Source: Paratractidigestivibacter sp003150175 (GTDB taxonomy: Bacteria; Actinomycetota; Coriobacteriia; Coriobacteriales; Atopobiaceae). From it: DNA of 64,000 bases. The notes beneath the pieces were generated by a model that did no database searches, was not told the DNA's origin, and saw nothing but the letters and a program-made list of their open reading frames with translations. Positions 8,102-18,100 of the stretch are shown in pieces (the stretch's first letter is position 1; every line of letters begins with the position of its first letter). The position numbers were made by a program, and so were the translations under genes. The stretch is from the NCBI RefSeq assembly GCF_964283195.1, contig NZ_CAXYLH010000002.1; one strand, 5' to 3'.

Positions 8102-10261
8102 GTGCCCGCGCGGCCCAGCATAGCCATCGCCTCGGAGAGGGTGCAGCGTACCTGTGCCCTCTCCGATTCCGTAGAGCGCCTGCGCTACGTTAAGGGCGCC
8201 CGCGCCGAGGCCCTGCGGCGCCTGGGCATCGTGCGCGTGCGCGACCTCCTTCTCCACATCCCCCGTCGTTATCTCGATTTCTCGCGCGTGACGCAGATCG
8301 CCTACGCCGACGTGGGCTCCGAGGTCACGGTCCTCGGCACCGTCGACAAGGTCGAGCTCAAGTTCCCGCGCCCGCACATGCAGATCGTGAACCTCATGGT
8401 CGTCGACCAGACGGGCGTCATCGAGGCGACCTTCTTCAAGCAGCCCTGGATCGCCGAGCAGATTCGCAAGGGGGACACCGTCGCGCTCTCGGGCAAGGTC
8501 ACCTTCGGCTACGGCTTCAAGCAGATGAAGGCGCCCTTCTACGAGGTCGTCGGTGACTCGGGGAGCGCGGGCTACGCGCGCGTGCTGCCCGTCCATGGCG
8601 TCACGGAAGGGGTCTCGGTGCCGTGGATGCGCCGCATCCAGAGCGCCGCGCTCGCCGACGTGGGCGACGTCTGCGACCCCGTTCCCGCCAGGCTCACCTC
8701 CGGCCACGGCCTCATGACGCTCGGCAGGGCGTTGCGTGAGGTCCACTTCCCGAGCTCGCTCGCTGCGGCCGAGCGCGCCCGCCGCCGGCTCGCCTACGAC
8801 GAGCTGCTCTGCCTGCAGCTCGCCCTGCTGTGCCGCCAGGAGCTCGAGCGCGAGGGGGCCCGCCCCTTCGAGCACGATGTCCTCGGCCCGCACATGGACG
8901 CCCTGCTGGCCGCCATGCCCTTCGAGCTCTCGGCCGAGCAGCGCGCCGCTGCGGACCAGATCCTCGCGGACATGGCCGCCCCGCGCGTCATGAACCGCCT
9001 GCTGCTCGGCGACGTCGGCACGGGCAAGACCGCCGTCGCGGCGCTCGCCCTCGCCGCGTGCGCCGACTCGGGCACCCAGGCCGCTATGATGGCGCCGACC
9101 TCGGTGCTCGCCCGTCAGTATGCCGAGAAGCTCGGGCCGCTGCTCGACGCGGCGGACATCACCTGGCGGCTCGTCACGGGCACCACGCAGGGGGAGGAGC
9201 GCGAGGAGGCCGAGGCCGCCTGCGCCTCGGGCGCGGCCTGCGTGCTCTTTGGCACGACCGCGCTTCTTTCCCAGAAGCTCGAGTTCTCATGCCTCTCGCT
9301 CGTGGTCATCGACGAGCAGCATCGCTTCGGCGTGAACCAGCGCGCCGCGCTGCGCGCCAAGGGGCCGGGCGCGGACCTGCTTGCCATGTCCGCGACGCCG
9401 ATCCCGCGCACGCTCGCGCTGTCGGTCTACGGCGACGTGGACCTCTCGCGCATAGCGCACCGGCCCCGCCCGGGCGCGGGCGTCCAGACCAAGGTCGTCA
9501 CGCCCGACAACCTCGACCTCGCCTGGGGCGCCGTGCGCGAGGCCCTGGCGGCCGGCCACCAGGCGTACGTGATCTGCCCGCTCGTCGACGACGCCGACGA
9601 CGGCCATGAGCTCGAGGACGTCCCCGAGTCCGTGACCTCGACCTCGAACAAGCTGCGCTCGGCCGTATCGACCTTGGCGTGGCTGCGCGAAAGCGTGCTG
9701 CCGGGCGTCGAGTGCGATCTCCTCACCGGGCGGATGAGGCCGGCCGAGAAGGACGCCGCGATGGGGCGCTTCCGCAGCGGCGCCACGCAGGTGCTCGTGG
9801 CCACGACCGTGGTGGAGGTCGGCGTCGACGTCCCCAACGCCACCGCGATGGTCGTCATGGACGCCGACCGCTTCGGCCTGGCCACCTTGCACCAGCTGCG
9901 CGGCCGCGTGGGCCGCGGCGACGTCGCGGGCACGGTCTTCCTCAGCTGCGCGGCGCGCAAGGGGACGCCCGCGCGCACGCGCCTGGCGGCGCTCGAGCAG
10001 ACGAGCGACGGCATGCGCCTGGCCGAGCTCGACCTCAAGCTCAGGCATGAGGGAGAGGTGCTGGGCTTCCGCCAGTCCGGCGGCGTCACCCTGCGCATCT
10101 GCGACATGGAGACCGACGCAGACCTCGTGCAATGGGCCCACGAGGACGCCCGGGCGATCGCCGGGGAGGACCCGTCCCTGGCGGACCCGGAACACCGCCT
10201 GCTCGCCGGGGAGGCCCGCGAGCGGTTCGACATCTACTTCGAGGAGCTGGAGCGCGCATGA
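8102..10261 (+). CDS. recG: ATP-dependent DNA helicase RecG
   Basis: The protein has 719 residues from GTG 8102. RecG remodels stalled replication forks and Holliday junctions. An N-terminal wedge/OB region (RLRYVKG, HIPRRYLDFS) precedes the helicase core with Walker A GDVGTGKT, DEQHRFGVNQR and SATPIPRTLALSVYGD. The C-terminal half holds TTVVEVGVDVPNA and the QLRGRVGRG motif. The start is uncertain: no strong ribosome site precedes 8102, and GTG 8141 is possible. The stop overlaps the rsmD start (ATGA), indicating translational coupling. Confidence 0.95.
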   Translation: MPARPSIAIASERVQRTCALSDSVERLRYVKGARAEALRRLGIVRVRDLLLHIPRRYLDFSRVTQIAYADVGSEVTVLGTVDKVELKFPRPHMQIVNLMVVDQTGVIEATFFKQPWIAEQIRKGDTVALSGKVTFGYGFKQMKAPFYEVVGDSGSAGYARVLPVHGVTEGVSVPWMRRIQSAALADVGDVCDPVPARLTSGHGLMTLGRALREVHFPSSLAAAERARRRLAYDELLCLQLALLCRQELEREGARPFEHDVLGPHMDALLAAMPFELSAEQRAAADQILADMAAPRVMNRLLLGDVGTGKTAVAALALAACADSGTQAAMMAPTSVLARQYAEKLGPLLDAADITWRLVTGTTQGEEREEAEAACASGAACVLFGTTALLSQKLEFSCLSLVVIDEQHRFGVNQRAALRAKGPGADLLAMSATPIPRTLALSVYGDVDLSRIAHRPRPGAGVQTKVVTPDNLDLAWGAVREALAAGHQAYVICPLVDDADDGHELEDVPESVTSTSNKLRSAVSTLAWLRESVLPGVECDLLTGRMRPAEKDAAMGRFRSGATQVLVATTVVEVGVDVPNATAMVVMDADRFGLATLHQLRGRVGRGDVAGTVFLSCAARKGTPARTRLAALEQTSDGMRLAELDLKLRHEGEVLGFRQSGGVTLRICDMETDADLVQWAHEDARAIAGEDPSLADPEHRLLAGEARERFDIYFEELERA

Positions 10262-10854
10262 GGATAGTCGGAGGCAAATGGAAGGGGCTCGCCGTCGAGG
10301 CGCCCGAGGGCCGCGGCACCACGCGCCCGACGACCGACCGGAACCGCGAGAGGATCGCCTCGATGATCCTCTCGGCGGCGGGGCTCGACCTCACGGGCAC
10401 CCGGGTGCTCGACGCCTTCGCGGGGTCGGGCGCCATGGGCTTCGAGCTCGTGAGCCGCGGCGCGGCGTCGGTCACCTTCGTCGACCTGGACCGCCGCGCC
10501 GTCGCGCGCATACGCCGCACGGCGGAGCGCTCGCTGCGCGCCGACGCGTCCGAGTGGCGCGCGCTCGCGGGCGACGCCTGCTCGCTCGCCGAGCAGGGGA
10601 GGATCCCCGGCGGCCCCTTCGGGGTCGTCTTCCTCGACCCGCCGTATGCTGTGGAGGCGAGCCGGGTGGCCGCGCTCGTCCGGGCGCTCGCCGCCCGCGG
10701 CGCGCTCGAGCGCGGGGCCATCGTCGTCTACGAGCGCTCCGCGAAGTCGCCCGGCATCGAGGGGGCGGGCCTCGAGCTCGCCAAATCGAAGAGCCAGGGC
10801 ATCACCGCCGTCGACCTCATGGTCGCCGACCCGGAAGGGATATTGGGCAAATGA
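10258..10854 (+). CDS. rsmD: 16S rRNA (guanine(966)-N(2))-methyltransferase RsmD
   Basis: The protein has 198 residues starting MRIVGGKWKG at an ATG that overlaps the recG stop. It uses SAM to methylate G966 of 16S rRNA. Visible features are RPTTDRNRERI (substrate region), the SAM-binding LDAFAGSGAMGFE, and the catalytic FLDPPY. Its stop overlaps the coaD start in the same ATGA manner. The rsmD-coaD pairing is widely conserved. Confidence 0.95.
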   Translation: MRIVGGKWKGLAVEAPEGRGTTRPTTDRNRERIASMILSAAGLDLTGTRVLDAFAGSGAMGFELVSRGAASVTFVDLDRRAVARIRRTAERSLRADASEWRALAGDACSLAEQGRIPGGPFGVVFLDPPYAVEASRVAALVRALAARGALERGAIVVYERSAKSPGIEGAGLELAKSKSQGITAVDLMVADPEGILGK

Positions 10855-11378
10855 GAGACAACGAGACCAAGGTAGAGCACGTCGTCGTCCCCGGCACCTT
10901 CGACCCGGTGACGCTGGGCCACCTCGACGTCATCCTCCGTGCGCGCAGGCTCTTCCCGCGCGTGACGGTCGCCGTTGCCGCCTCTGCGAACAAGCGAGGG
11001 TACGGTCCCGTGTTCTCGCTCGACGAGCGCGCGGAGATGATCCGCGAGGCGCTCGCCGGCGAGGGCATCGACGACGTCGCCGTCAAGCCGTTCTGCGGCC
11101 TTTTGGTCGACTTCTGCCGCGAGGAGGGGGCCGGCGGCGTGGTCAAGGGCCTGCGCGCCATGACCGACTTCGAGTACGAGCTGCAGCAAGCCGACCTCAA
11201 CTGCCATCTCTCGCCGGACCTCGAGAGCGTCTTCGTCATGTCGAGCCCCGAGTACGGCTACGTGAGCTCGTCGATCGTGCGCGAGATCGCCTCGATGGGC
11301 TCGAGCGTCGCCATGCTCGTGCCCCCGAATGTGAATGAGCGGTTGAGGGAGCGGTTCGGCTCGGGGCCGCAGGGGTAG
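10851..11378 (+). CDS. coaD: Phosphopantetheine adenylyltransferase
   Basis: The protein has 175 residues and makes dephospho-CoA from 4'-phosphopantetheine and ATP, the penultimate step of CoA synthesis. The nucleotidyltransferase signature PGTFDPVTLGHLD has TxGH as TLGH. KGLRAMTDFEYELQQ and YGYVSSSIVRE are the other CoaD hallmarks. The first nine residues (MRDNETKVE) are slightly longer than usual. It is translationally coupled to rsmD. Confidence 0.96.
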   Translation: MRDNETKVEHVVVPGTFDPVTLGHLDVILRARRLFPRVTVAVAASANKRGYGPVFSLDERAEMIREALAGEGIDDVAVKPFCGLLVDFCREEGAGGVVKGLRAMTDFEYELQQADLNCHLSPDLESVFVMSSPEYGYVSSSIVREIASMGSSVAMLVPPNVNERLRERFGSGPQG

Positions 11379-11475
11379 GCCGCCCGGCGTTATCTGCTAC
11401 CATGGTTCAGTTAAGAGTGCTTTTTTATGCGTCGACGGGCCTTGTGCCCTCGCCGTTGTTGCGAAAGGAGCCCGC

Positions 11476-11973
11476 ATGCAGCCGGGAGAGGAAATCGAGA
11501 GCCTCGTCGATGAGCTCGAGCAGATCGTGAGCGAGGCCAAGTCGCCCCTTACCGGCGGCGGGCAAAAGAAGATCGTCGACGCCCAGGACATCTACGAGAT
11601 CCTGGACGAGATCCGCCGCGTGTTCCCGCAGGAGTTCACCGACGCCCGCCGCATCGTTAAGGAGGAGCAGGAGACCCTCGACCGCGCCCAGCAGCAGGCG
11701 AGCTCCATCATCGCCGACGCCCAGCAGCAGGCCATGATCCTCGCCGGCGACCAGGAGGTCGTCCGCCTCGCCCAGCAGCAGGCCGACGCCATCCGCGACC
11801 AGGCCTCGCAGTACGAGCGCGACACCCGCTACAACGCCGAGGAGTATGCCGACACCGTGCTCGCGCACCTCGAGGAGAACCTCAAGAGCCTCACCGGCTC
11901 GGTCACCCGCGTGCGCCAGACCCTCGACGAGAACTCAGGCCCGCGCAACACGACCAACAACGTGCCCTGGTAA
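11476..11973 (+). CDS. SepIVA/DivIVA-like coiled-coil protein
   Basis: The protein has 165 residues. KIVDAQDIYEILDEIRRVFPQEF resembles the N-terminal segment of actinobacterial SepIVA-type proteins. A long Gln/Ala-rich coiled coil (about 60-140) follows, like the F-ATPase b-subunit stalk. In mycobacteria the equivalent gene lies next to the DUF177 gene and rnc and acts in septation and cell-envelope growth. Gene order coaD, this gene, DUF177 and then rnc-smc-ftsY supports the same identity here. A GAAAGGAG site precedes the ATG. Function by synteny and coiled-coil pattern only. Confidence 0.75.
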   Translation: MQPGEEIESLVDELEQIVSEAKSPLTGGGQKKIVDAQDIYEILDEIRRVFPQEFTDARRIVKEEQETLDRAQQQASSIIADAQQQAMILAGDQEVVRLAQQQADAIRDQASQYERDTRYNAEEYADTVLAHLEENLKSLTGSVTRVRQTLDENSGPRNTTNNVPW

Positions 11974-11988
11974 CGAGGTCGACCAAGT

Positions 11989-12552
11989 ATGAAGCCTGTA
12001 ATCTTCGCGCTCGACGAGCGCCTCGCGAACCCCGGCGACACGCTCTCCGTCACGGGCCACCTCGACGAGCCCGGCTATGAGCTCGGCGAGCACGAGTTCG
12101 AGCTGCCCAGCGGCATCGACTACGACCTCGCGCTCACCAACGCCGGCGAGGGCATCCTCGCGACGGGCATGCTGCGCTGCCATGTCAAGGGCACCTGCGA
12201 CCGCTGCCTGGAGGGCGCCGAGTTCGACATCGCCGGCGAGGTCGACGAGTACTACCTCTTTGAGGAGCCCGCCGACGCCGGCGACGACTCCGATGACGAC
12301 GACATCGACTTCGCCCTCGTCAACCCCGACGAGACGATCGACCTCGCCGAGGCGCTCCAGACCTCGCTCATCATGGAGACCCCCTTCGTCGTGCTGTGCA
12401 AGCCCGACTGCAAGGGGCTCTGCCCGGTCTGCGGCGCCAACCTCAACGAGGAGGACTGCGGCCACGCGGCCCAGATCGAGGAGGCCCGCCGCCCGGCGAA
12501 CCCCTTCGCCGCCCTCGCCGACCTTAAGCTCGACGAGGAGGACGGGGAGTAG
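11989..12552 (+). CDS. YceD/DUF177 family metal-binding protein
   Basis: The protein has 187 residues. It has the DUF177 pattern: a CDRCLE pair midway, an acidic stretch (DDSDDDDID), then CKPDCKGLCPVCG with NEEDCGH near the end. These cysteines probably bind zinc. The gene almost always precedes rpmF, as here, and has been linked to 23S rRNA metabolism and ribosome biogenesis. It starts 15 bp after the coiled-coil gene and is probably in the same transcript. Confidence 0.93.
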   Translation: MKPVIFALDERLANPGDTLSVTGHLDEPGYELGEHEFELPSGIDYDLALTNAGEGILATGMLRCHVKGTCDRCLEGAEFDIAGEVDEYYLFEEPADAGDDSDDDDIDFALVNPDETIDLAEALQTSLIMETPFVVLCKPDCKGLCPVCGANLNEEDCGHAAQIEEARRPANPFAALADLKLDEEDGE

Positions 12553-12603
12553 GGCCGCGCGACCGGCCTTCTTCTCGTGGAGAATTACTGTATAGTGCCA
12601 AGA

Positions 12604-12632
12604 GCGTTGGAACGTGGTATAGTTACCAACGC
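12604..12632. promoter_or_regulatory. Inverted repeat over a -10 element upstream of rpmF
   Basis: GCGTTGG (12604-12610) and CCAACGC (12626-12632) flank TATAGT at 12618-12623. The pairing extends inward (AAC/GTT) with one bulged base. A second TATAGT lies at 12591-12596. The dyad over a likely -10 box looks like an operator controlling rpmF and perhaps plsX. Confidence 0.4.
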
Positions 12633-12710
12633 ATGATTTTTGGCGATAGGCCGTCCTCGGCGCGCGGAAGCGCCCCGATGACGTTGGAAGAGAAGTCTGA
12701 GAGGTTCATC

Positions 12711-12893
12711 ATGGCAGTACCCAAGCAAAAGAAGGGCCGCGGCGCCACCCACTCCCGTCGTTCGGCGAACAGCAAGCTCACCGCTGCTCCGCGTTCCGTG
12801 TGCCCGCAGTGCGGCGCCCCGAAGCTCCCGCACCACGTGTGCCCGAACTGCGGTTACTACAAGGACCGCGAGGTCGTTGTCGTTTCCGAGTAA
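12711..12893 (+). CDS. rpmF: Ribosomal protein L32
   Basis: The 60-residue protein starts MAVPKQKKGRG, the usual L32 opening, and carries the zinc ribbon CPQCG...CPNCGYY. It belongs to the large subunit near the peptide exit. I used ATG 12711 (GAGAGG upstream) rather than an in-frame ATG 78 bp earlier that adds a non-conserved extension. A strong terminator at 12925 separates it from plsX, so readthrough or a second promoter must serve plsX. Confidence 0.96.
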   Translation: MAVPKQKKGRGATHSRRSANSKLTAAPRSVCPQCGAPKLPHHVCPNCGYYKDREVVVVSE

Positions 12894-12924
12894 CCATTGA
12901 GCCTCGAGCGATAGAGCACCTTCT

Positions 12925-12952
12925 GGGGACGGCCTCGGCCGTCCCCTTTTTT
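12925..12952 (+). terminator. rpmF terminator
   Basis: GGGGACGGCC and GGCCGTCCCC pair perfectly with a 2-nt spacer and are followed by six T. Confidence 0.92.
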
Positions 12953-13040
12953 GCGTCGCGCCACCCGGCGGCTGGGCCTCCGCGCGCGGCTGGGGTATAC
13001 TCAAAAGGTTGAATAATCCGAGCTTTCCCGGGAGGAACGC

Positions 13041-14030
13041 ATGGTAACCATATGCGTGGACGTGATGGGCTCCGACAAGGACCCCTCCGAGCTGATCGAG
13101 GGCGTGGCGCAGGCGCTCGAGGCCGATGACGACCTCAAGGTCCTCGTCGCCGGCGCCCCCGGCGTCGTCGAGCCCTTCTGCGCTCAGCATGACCGTGCCG
13201 AGGCCCTGCCGTGCACCGAGGTCATCACGATGTCCGAGCACCCCGCCAACGCCGTCCGCAGAAAGAAGGACGCGAGCGTCGTGCGCGCCGCGGGTGCTGT
13301 GCGCGCAGGCGATGCCGACGGCATGTTCTCCGCGGGCTCGACGGGCGCCGTCCTCACCGCCGGGACCTTCGGCGTGGGCCGCATCAAGGGCATCAAGCGA
13401 CCGGCGTTGAGCCTGCCGTTTCCCGGCAAGGGCGACCACATGACGGTGTTTCTGGACATGGGCGCCAATGCCGACGTGAAGCCTGAGGTCATGGTCCAGT
13501 TCGCCCAGATGGGCCGCGCCTACGCCGAGGTCGCGCTCGGCGTGAAGGACGCGCGCGTGGGCCTTCTGTGCAACGGCTCCGAGGAGACCAAGGGCTCCGA
13601 GATGGCCCTGGCCTACCACGAGGCGCTCGCCGCCGGCGACTGCGGCTTTGCGGGCAACGCCGAGGGCACCGACATCCTCGGCGACTCCTTCGACGTCATC
13701 GTGGCCGACGGCTTCACGGGCAACGTCGCCCTGAAGTCCATCGAGGGCACGGGCAAGTTCGTCCTGGGCCGCCTCAAAGCCTCGATGGGGGAGTCCTTCC
13801 TGAACAAGGTCGGCCTCGCCCTGCTGAAGAAGTCCCTCAAGTCGATGAGCGCCGAGCTCTCCGGCGACGAGTACGGCGGCGCGATCCTGCTGGGCCTCAA
13901 GGCCCCGGTCGTCAAGGGCCATGGCTCGACCTCGGCGCGCGCCGTGTGCCAAGGCACGCTCGCGGCGGCCCGCGCCGTCCGCGGCGACCTGTGTGGCAAG
14001 ATCGCCCGTGCCTGCGACGCGGACGCCTAA
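13041..14030 (+). CDS. plsX: Phosphate acyltransferase PlsX
   Basis: The protein has 329 residues. PlsX converts acyl-ACP and phosphate to acyl phosphate for phospholipid synthesis. It starts ICVDVMGSDKDPSELIEG and shows the family segments SAGSTGAVLTAG, FLDMGANADVKPE and VADGFTGNVALKSIEG. A GGGAGG site precedes the ATG. Downstream acpP is its acyl-ACP partner and upstream fakA makes the same product from free fatty acid. TATACT at 12996-13001 could be a local -10 element. Confidence 0.95.
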   Translation: MVTICVDVMGSDKDPSELIEGVAQALEADDDLKVLVAGAPGVVEPFCAQHDRAEALPCTEVITMSEHPANAVRRKKDASVVRAAGAVRAGDADGMFSAGSTGAVLTAGTFGVGRIKGIKRPALSLPFPGKGDHMTVFLDMGANADVKPEVMVQFAQMGRAYAEVALGVKDARVGLLCNGSEETKGSEMALAYHEALAAGDCGFAGNAEGTDILGDSFDVIVADGFTGNVALKSIEGTGKFVLGRLKASMGESFLNKVGLALLKKSLKSMSAELSGDEYGGAILLGLKAPVVKGHGSTSARAVCQGTLAAARAVRGDLCGKIARACDADA

Positions 14031-14100
14031 CGGGTAGAATCAAGCACGTATTTCCATCAGGACTAGCAAGCGGGGCGCGCCCCGCGCCCAAGGAGGAACC

Positions 14101-14340
14101 ATGGAGCGCAAGGAGATTCTCGAGCAGGTCATCCAGGTCGTCGGCGAGACCCTCGACGTCGCCGACGGCGTCGAGCTCACCGAGGACACCAACCTGAAGG
14201 AGCTCGGGGCCGATTCCTTCGACCTCCTCGAGCTCGTGACCGCCCTCGAGGACGAGTTCGGCCTCACCCTCGACGACGACGACGTCGAGAAGATCGCGAC
14301 CATCGGCCAGGTCGTCGACGCGATCAAGAACGCCGAGTAG
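14101..14340 (+). CDS. acpP: Acyl carrier protein
   Basis: The protein has 79 residues and is acidic, as for fatty-acid ACP. The phosphopantetheine Ser39 is in GADSFD; the usual motif is DSLD, so one conservative change is present. AAGGAGG precedes the ATG. Position between plsX and rnc is the standard one. A second, more divergent carrier protein is at 60277. Confidence 0.95.
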   Translation: MERKEILEQVIQVVGETLDVADGVELTEDTNLKELGADSFDLLELVTALEDEFGLTLDDDDVEKIATIGQVVDAIKNAE

Positions 14341-14362
14341 GCGCGGGGGCGGGCTCTTGAAG

Positions 14363-15085
14363 ATGCACAAGCGCGTGGAGGCCGCGGAGCAGATCTGCGG
14401 CCACGTGTTCACGGACAAGACGCTGCTCGAGCGTGCGCTCACGCACCCCTCCGCCGTGGAGGGGGCGCGCACGAAGCTCAGCTACGAGCGCCTCGAGTTC
14501 CTCGGCGACTCGGTGCTGGGCGCCATCGTGGCGACCGACATCTACGAGCGCTTCCCGTCGATGGACGAGGGCGAGCTCTCGCAGCTCAAGATCGCCCTGG
14601 TCTCGGGCAACATGCTCTCGATGATCTCCGAGGACCTGGGCATCGCCCCTCTCATCGTCATGGGCGAGTCCGAGAAGGGCACGCAGGCCCGGGGCATGCA
14701 CTCCGCGCTTGAGAACGTCTACGAGTCCATCGTGGGCGCCCTCTACCTCGACGCCGGCTACGACGCCTCCCATGAGTTCGTGCAGCGCACGCTGGGCCCG
14801 CACGTGAGCACCGACCTCGCAAAGAAGCCCATCAGCGCCAAGTCTCGCCTTCAGGAGGTCACCCAGCGCGATATGCGCTGCGGCCCGGAGTACAAGCTCG
14901 TCTCTGAGGAAGGCCCCGCCCACACGCCCACGTTCACCTCGGTCGCCATGGTCGAGGGCCGCAGGATCGGCCGCGGCCAGGGCCACTCGAAGAAGTCCTC
15001 CGAGAGCGCGGCGGCGGCCGACGCCCTCGTCAACCTCGGCTACGCCCAGGAGGGCGAGTTCGACCACGAGGGTTTCACCAACTAG
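14363..15085 (+). CDS. rnc: Ribonuclease III
   Basis: The protein has 240 residues from ATG 14363; an in-frame TTG at 14357 is the alternative, but the GGGGGCGGG site is better placed for the ATG. The catalytic signature ERLEFLGDSVLG lies near residue 41, and YLDAGYDAS with ENVYESIVGALYLD near 120 carries the second acidic cluster. A double-stranded-RNA-binding domain (SRLQEVTQRD..., then GRGQGHSKKSSESAAAADAL) fills the C-terminus. It processes rRNA precursors and structured mRNAs. It lies immediately before smc, as in many bacteria. Confidence 0.95.
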   Translation: MHKRVEAAEQICGHVFTDKTLLERALTHPSAVEGARTKLSYERLEFLGDSVLGAIVATDIYERFPSMDEGELSQLKIALVSGNMLSMISEDLGIAPLIVMGESEKGTQARGMHSALENVYESIVGALYLDAGYDASHEFVQRTLGPHVSTDLAKKPISAKSRLQEVTQRDMRCGPEYKLVSEEGPAHTPTFTSVAMVEGRRIGRGQGHSKKSSESAAAADALVNLGYAQEGEFDHEGFTN

Positions 15086-15124
15086 CCGCGCCTCCCGCGC
15101 CCGCACCCCGAAAGGCACACTCGC

Positions 15125-18100
15125 TTGTATCTGAAGTCGCTCACACTCAAGGGATTCAAGTCCTTCGCGGACAAGACCCAGATGGTCTTCGACCCCGGCC
15201 TCAACGTGGTCGTGGGCCCCAACGGCTCCGGCAAGTCGAACGTGTCCGACTCCATCTTGTGGGTCCTGGGCGAGCAGAGCGCGAAGATGCTGCGCGGCCA
15301 GGCCATGGAGGACGTCATCTTCTCGGGGTCCTCGGCGCGCGGCGCGGTCGGCCTTGCCGAGGTCACGCTCGTGCTCGACAACTCCGACCACACCCTGCCC
15401 ATCGACTTCACCGAGGTCGCCGTCACGCGGCGGATGTATCGCTCCGGCGAGTCCGAGTACCTCATCAACAACTCACCCTCCCGCCTGCGCGACGTCCAGG
15501 ACATTCTGCACGACTCGGGCCTCGGCAAGGACACCCACTCAATCATCAGCCAGGGCAAGCTCGACTCCGTGCTATCCAGCCGCCCCGAGGAGCGCCGCAG
15601 CCTCATCGAGGAGGCCGCCGACATCTCCAAGCACCGCCGGCGCAAGGAGCGCTCCATGCGCAAGCTCGCGAGCATGGACGAGAACCTCGCCCGCGCGAAG
15701 GTCGTCTCGCGCGAGATCACGCGCCAGCTGAAGCCGCTCGAGCGCCAGGTCGACAAGGCCAAGCGCGCCCATGACCTTCAGGGGCGCCTCCAGGAGCTCA
15801 CCGTCCAGCTCGCCGTCGACGACCTGCGCCGCCTCCAGGAGCAGTACAACCGCCTGGCCGCGCGCGCCAACGAGGCCGACGCCGCCGTCGAGCTCGCCCA
15901 GTACCGCCACGACGAGAAGAGCGCTGAGCTCGAGAAGCTCCAGAGCCTGCTCGAGCAGAAGGGCCTCTTTGTCGGGGACCTCGGCGAGCAGCGCCGCAGG
16001 ATGCAGGACATCCTCGGCCGCATGGAGTCCGACATGCGCCTTCTGGAGGAGAAGGGCAAGAACATGGTGTCGCGCCTCTCCGAGATGCGCACCCAGCTCT
16101 CCACCATGGGCCGCCAGCGCACGGAGGCCTCGGCCGAGCACGAGCGCCTCCGCGGCGAGCTGTCCGATTTGGGCGTGCGCGAGCGCGAGCTGAGGGTGTC
16201 GGTCGACGAGCTGCAGCTCAAGTCCCGCGACTGCGCGCGCGTGCGCAAGGACCTCGAGGCCGAGGTCGCTCGGATCTCCACGGCCGAGCGCAAGGCGCGC
16301 GCCGAGGCCGACCGCGAGACGCTCGCCTACGCGAAGCTCGAGGACCAGATCGGCAGCTCCGAGGTCGAGGACGAGATGTTCGCAGACCGCCTGGCGCAGC
16401 TCGCGGATACCATCGCGAACTCCGAGGCCGCCATGGAGGAGCGCTCCGAGCGCGAGGCGCGGCTCAAGTCCGGCCTCGAGGAGGCTCGCGCCAAGGTCGC
16501 CTCGCTCGCCGACGATATCAACGCGAAGAACAACGAGCTGCAGGCGGCCCGCCGCGCCGAGAAGGAAGCCCGCGCAGCGCTCTCGTCCGCCGAGGCGACG
16601 CTGCAGGCGCTGCGCTCCGTCGACGCCCAGGTCGAGAAGGCGAGCCCGCTCGCCGCCAAGCTCGCCGCCGGCAAGGCCGCCGAGGGCCGCGTGGAGTGCC
16701 GCCTGGCCGACCTCATCGAGGCAGACGCCGATGTCGAGGGCCTCGTCGAGAAGTTCCTCGGCGACGACCTCGCGGCGCTCGTCGTGTCAGACGCCGGCGC
16801 CGCCGCGGCGATCGCCTCCGAGGGCGCCTCGCTCACGGGCGTCGAAGGCCGCGCCACGGTTCTCGCGCTCGACGCCCCGCGCGCCGCCGCGTCCGCCCCC
16901 GACGACGTCCCCGGCGAGCCGCTCGTCTCGCGCCTGCGCGTCGCGGACTCCGCGCGCGCCCTCCTGGATGCGCTGCTCGGCGACGTCCGGCTGGTGGCCG
17001 ATGCCCGCGCTGCCGTGGAGGCGCACATGAAGGCACCGGCGTTCACGTATGTCTCGCCCGATGGGGTGTGCGTGCTGCCGGACGGCCGCGCACATGTGGG
17101 CAACGTCCCCTCGAGCGAGTCCGGCGCGCTCGAGCGCAAGCGCCGGATCCGCGCGCTTGACGAGGAGGCCCCGCGCCTGAAGGAGGCGCTCGACGCCGCC
17201 GTCGCGTCCGTGGCCGCGCTCGAGGGCGCCATCCAGGGCTCGCGCGACGATCACGCGCAGGCCAAGGGCGAGGTCGCGCGCCTGCAGGCGGAGCTCACCT
17301 CCGCCGCCTCCGAGCGCGGCAGGCTGGAGAGCCAGCACGCTGGCGCGCTCTCGGAGCGCGCGCAGGTGACCCAGCGCCGCGAAGCCGCGCAGCAGAAGGC
17401 CGCCGAGGCCCGCAAGCACATCGAGGAGCACCGCGCCGCGGCGAAGAAGGCCCGCGCGGAGGCCGACTCGCTCGCCTCTGAGCTCAAGCAGAAGCAGCAG
17501 GCCCACGAGGACGCCGCGCGCGAGTCGGGTAAGGCCAACCACGAGCTCTCCGATGCCCGCCTCGAGCTCGCCATGGCGACCGAGCGCCGCAGCAACGCCG
17601 CATCCCGCGAGCGCGAGTGCGCCTCGCGCGTGGCCGACCTCGAGCGCCGCATCAAGGCGACCGAGGACTCCTCGCGCGCCCTCGACATCGTGCGCCTGCG
17701 CGTGGACCCACTCCACGACCGCTACGACGCCGTTCACGCGCGCGCCCTCGAGTGGGCGGCGCGCCTGAAGGACCGCGCGTCCTTGGCGGAGGCCGACTCC
17801 GACTCGCTCAAGCGCACCATCGGCGAGGCCAAGGAGGCTGTGAGCCAGGCCGCTTCCGCGCTGGAGTCGGCAAAGGGCGTCGTGGGCGAGGTCAAGGTCG
17901 ACATGGGGCGCCTCGAGGTCCAGGTCGAGGGTGCCATCAACGCCATCACCGCCACGGGCGCCGTGCTCGACGAGGCCCTGCGCGTGCCCGAGCCCGAGGA
18001 CCGCGACGCCGCCGAGCGCGAGGTCGCGAGCCTGCGCTCACAGCTCGAGGGCATCGGCCCCGTCAATGAGGTCGCCATGGACGAGTACCTGCGCCTCAAG

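Noticed and set aside
6386..8893. 835-codon minus-strand frame opposite fakA and recG
   Set aside because: Same cause: codon-position shadow of real genes, with repetitive Val-Asp-Gly-Leu composition.
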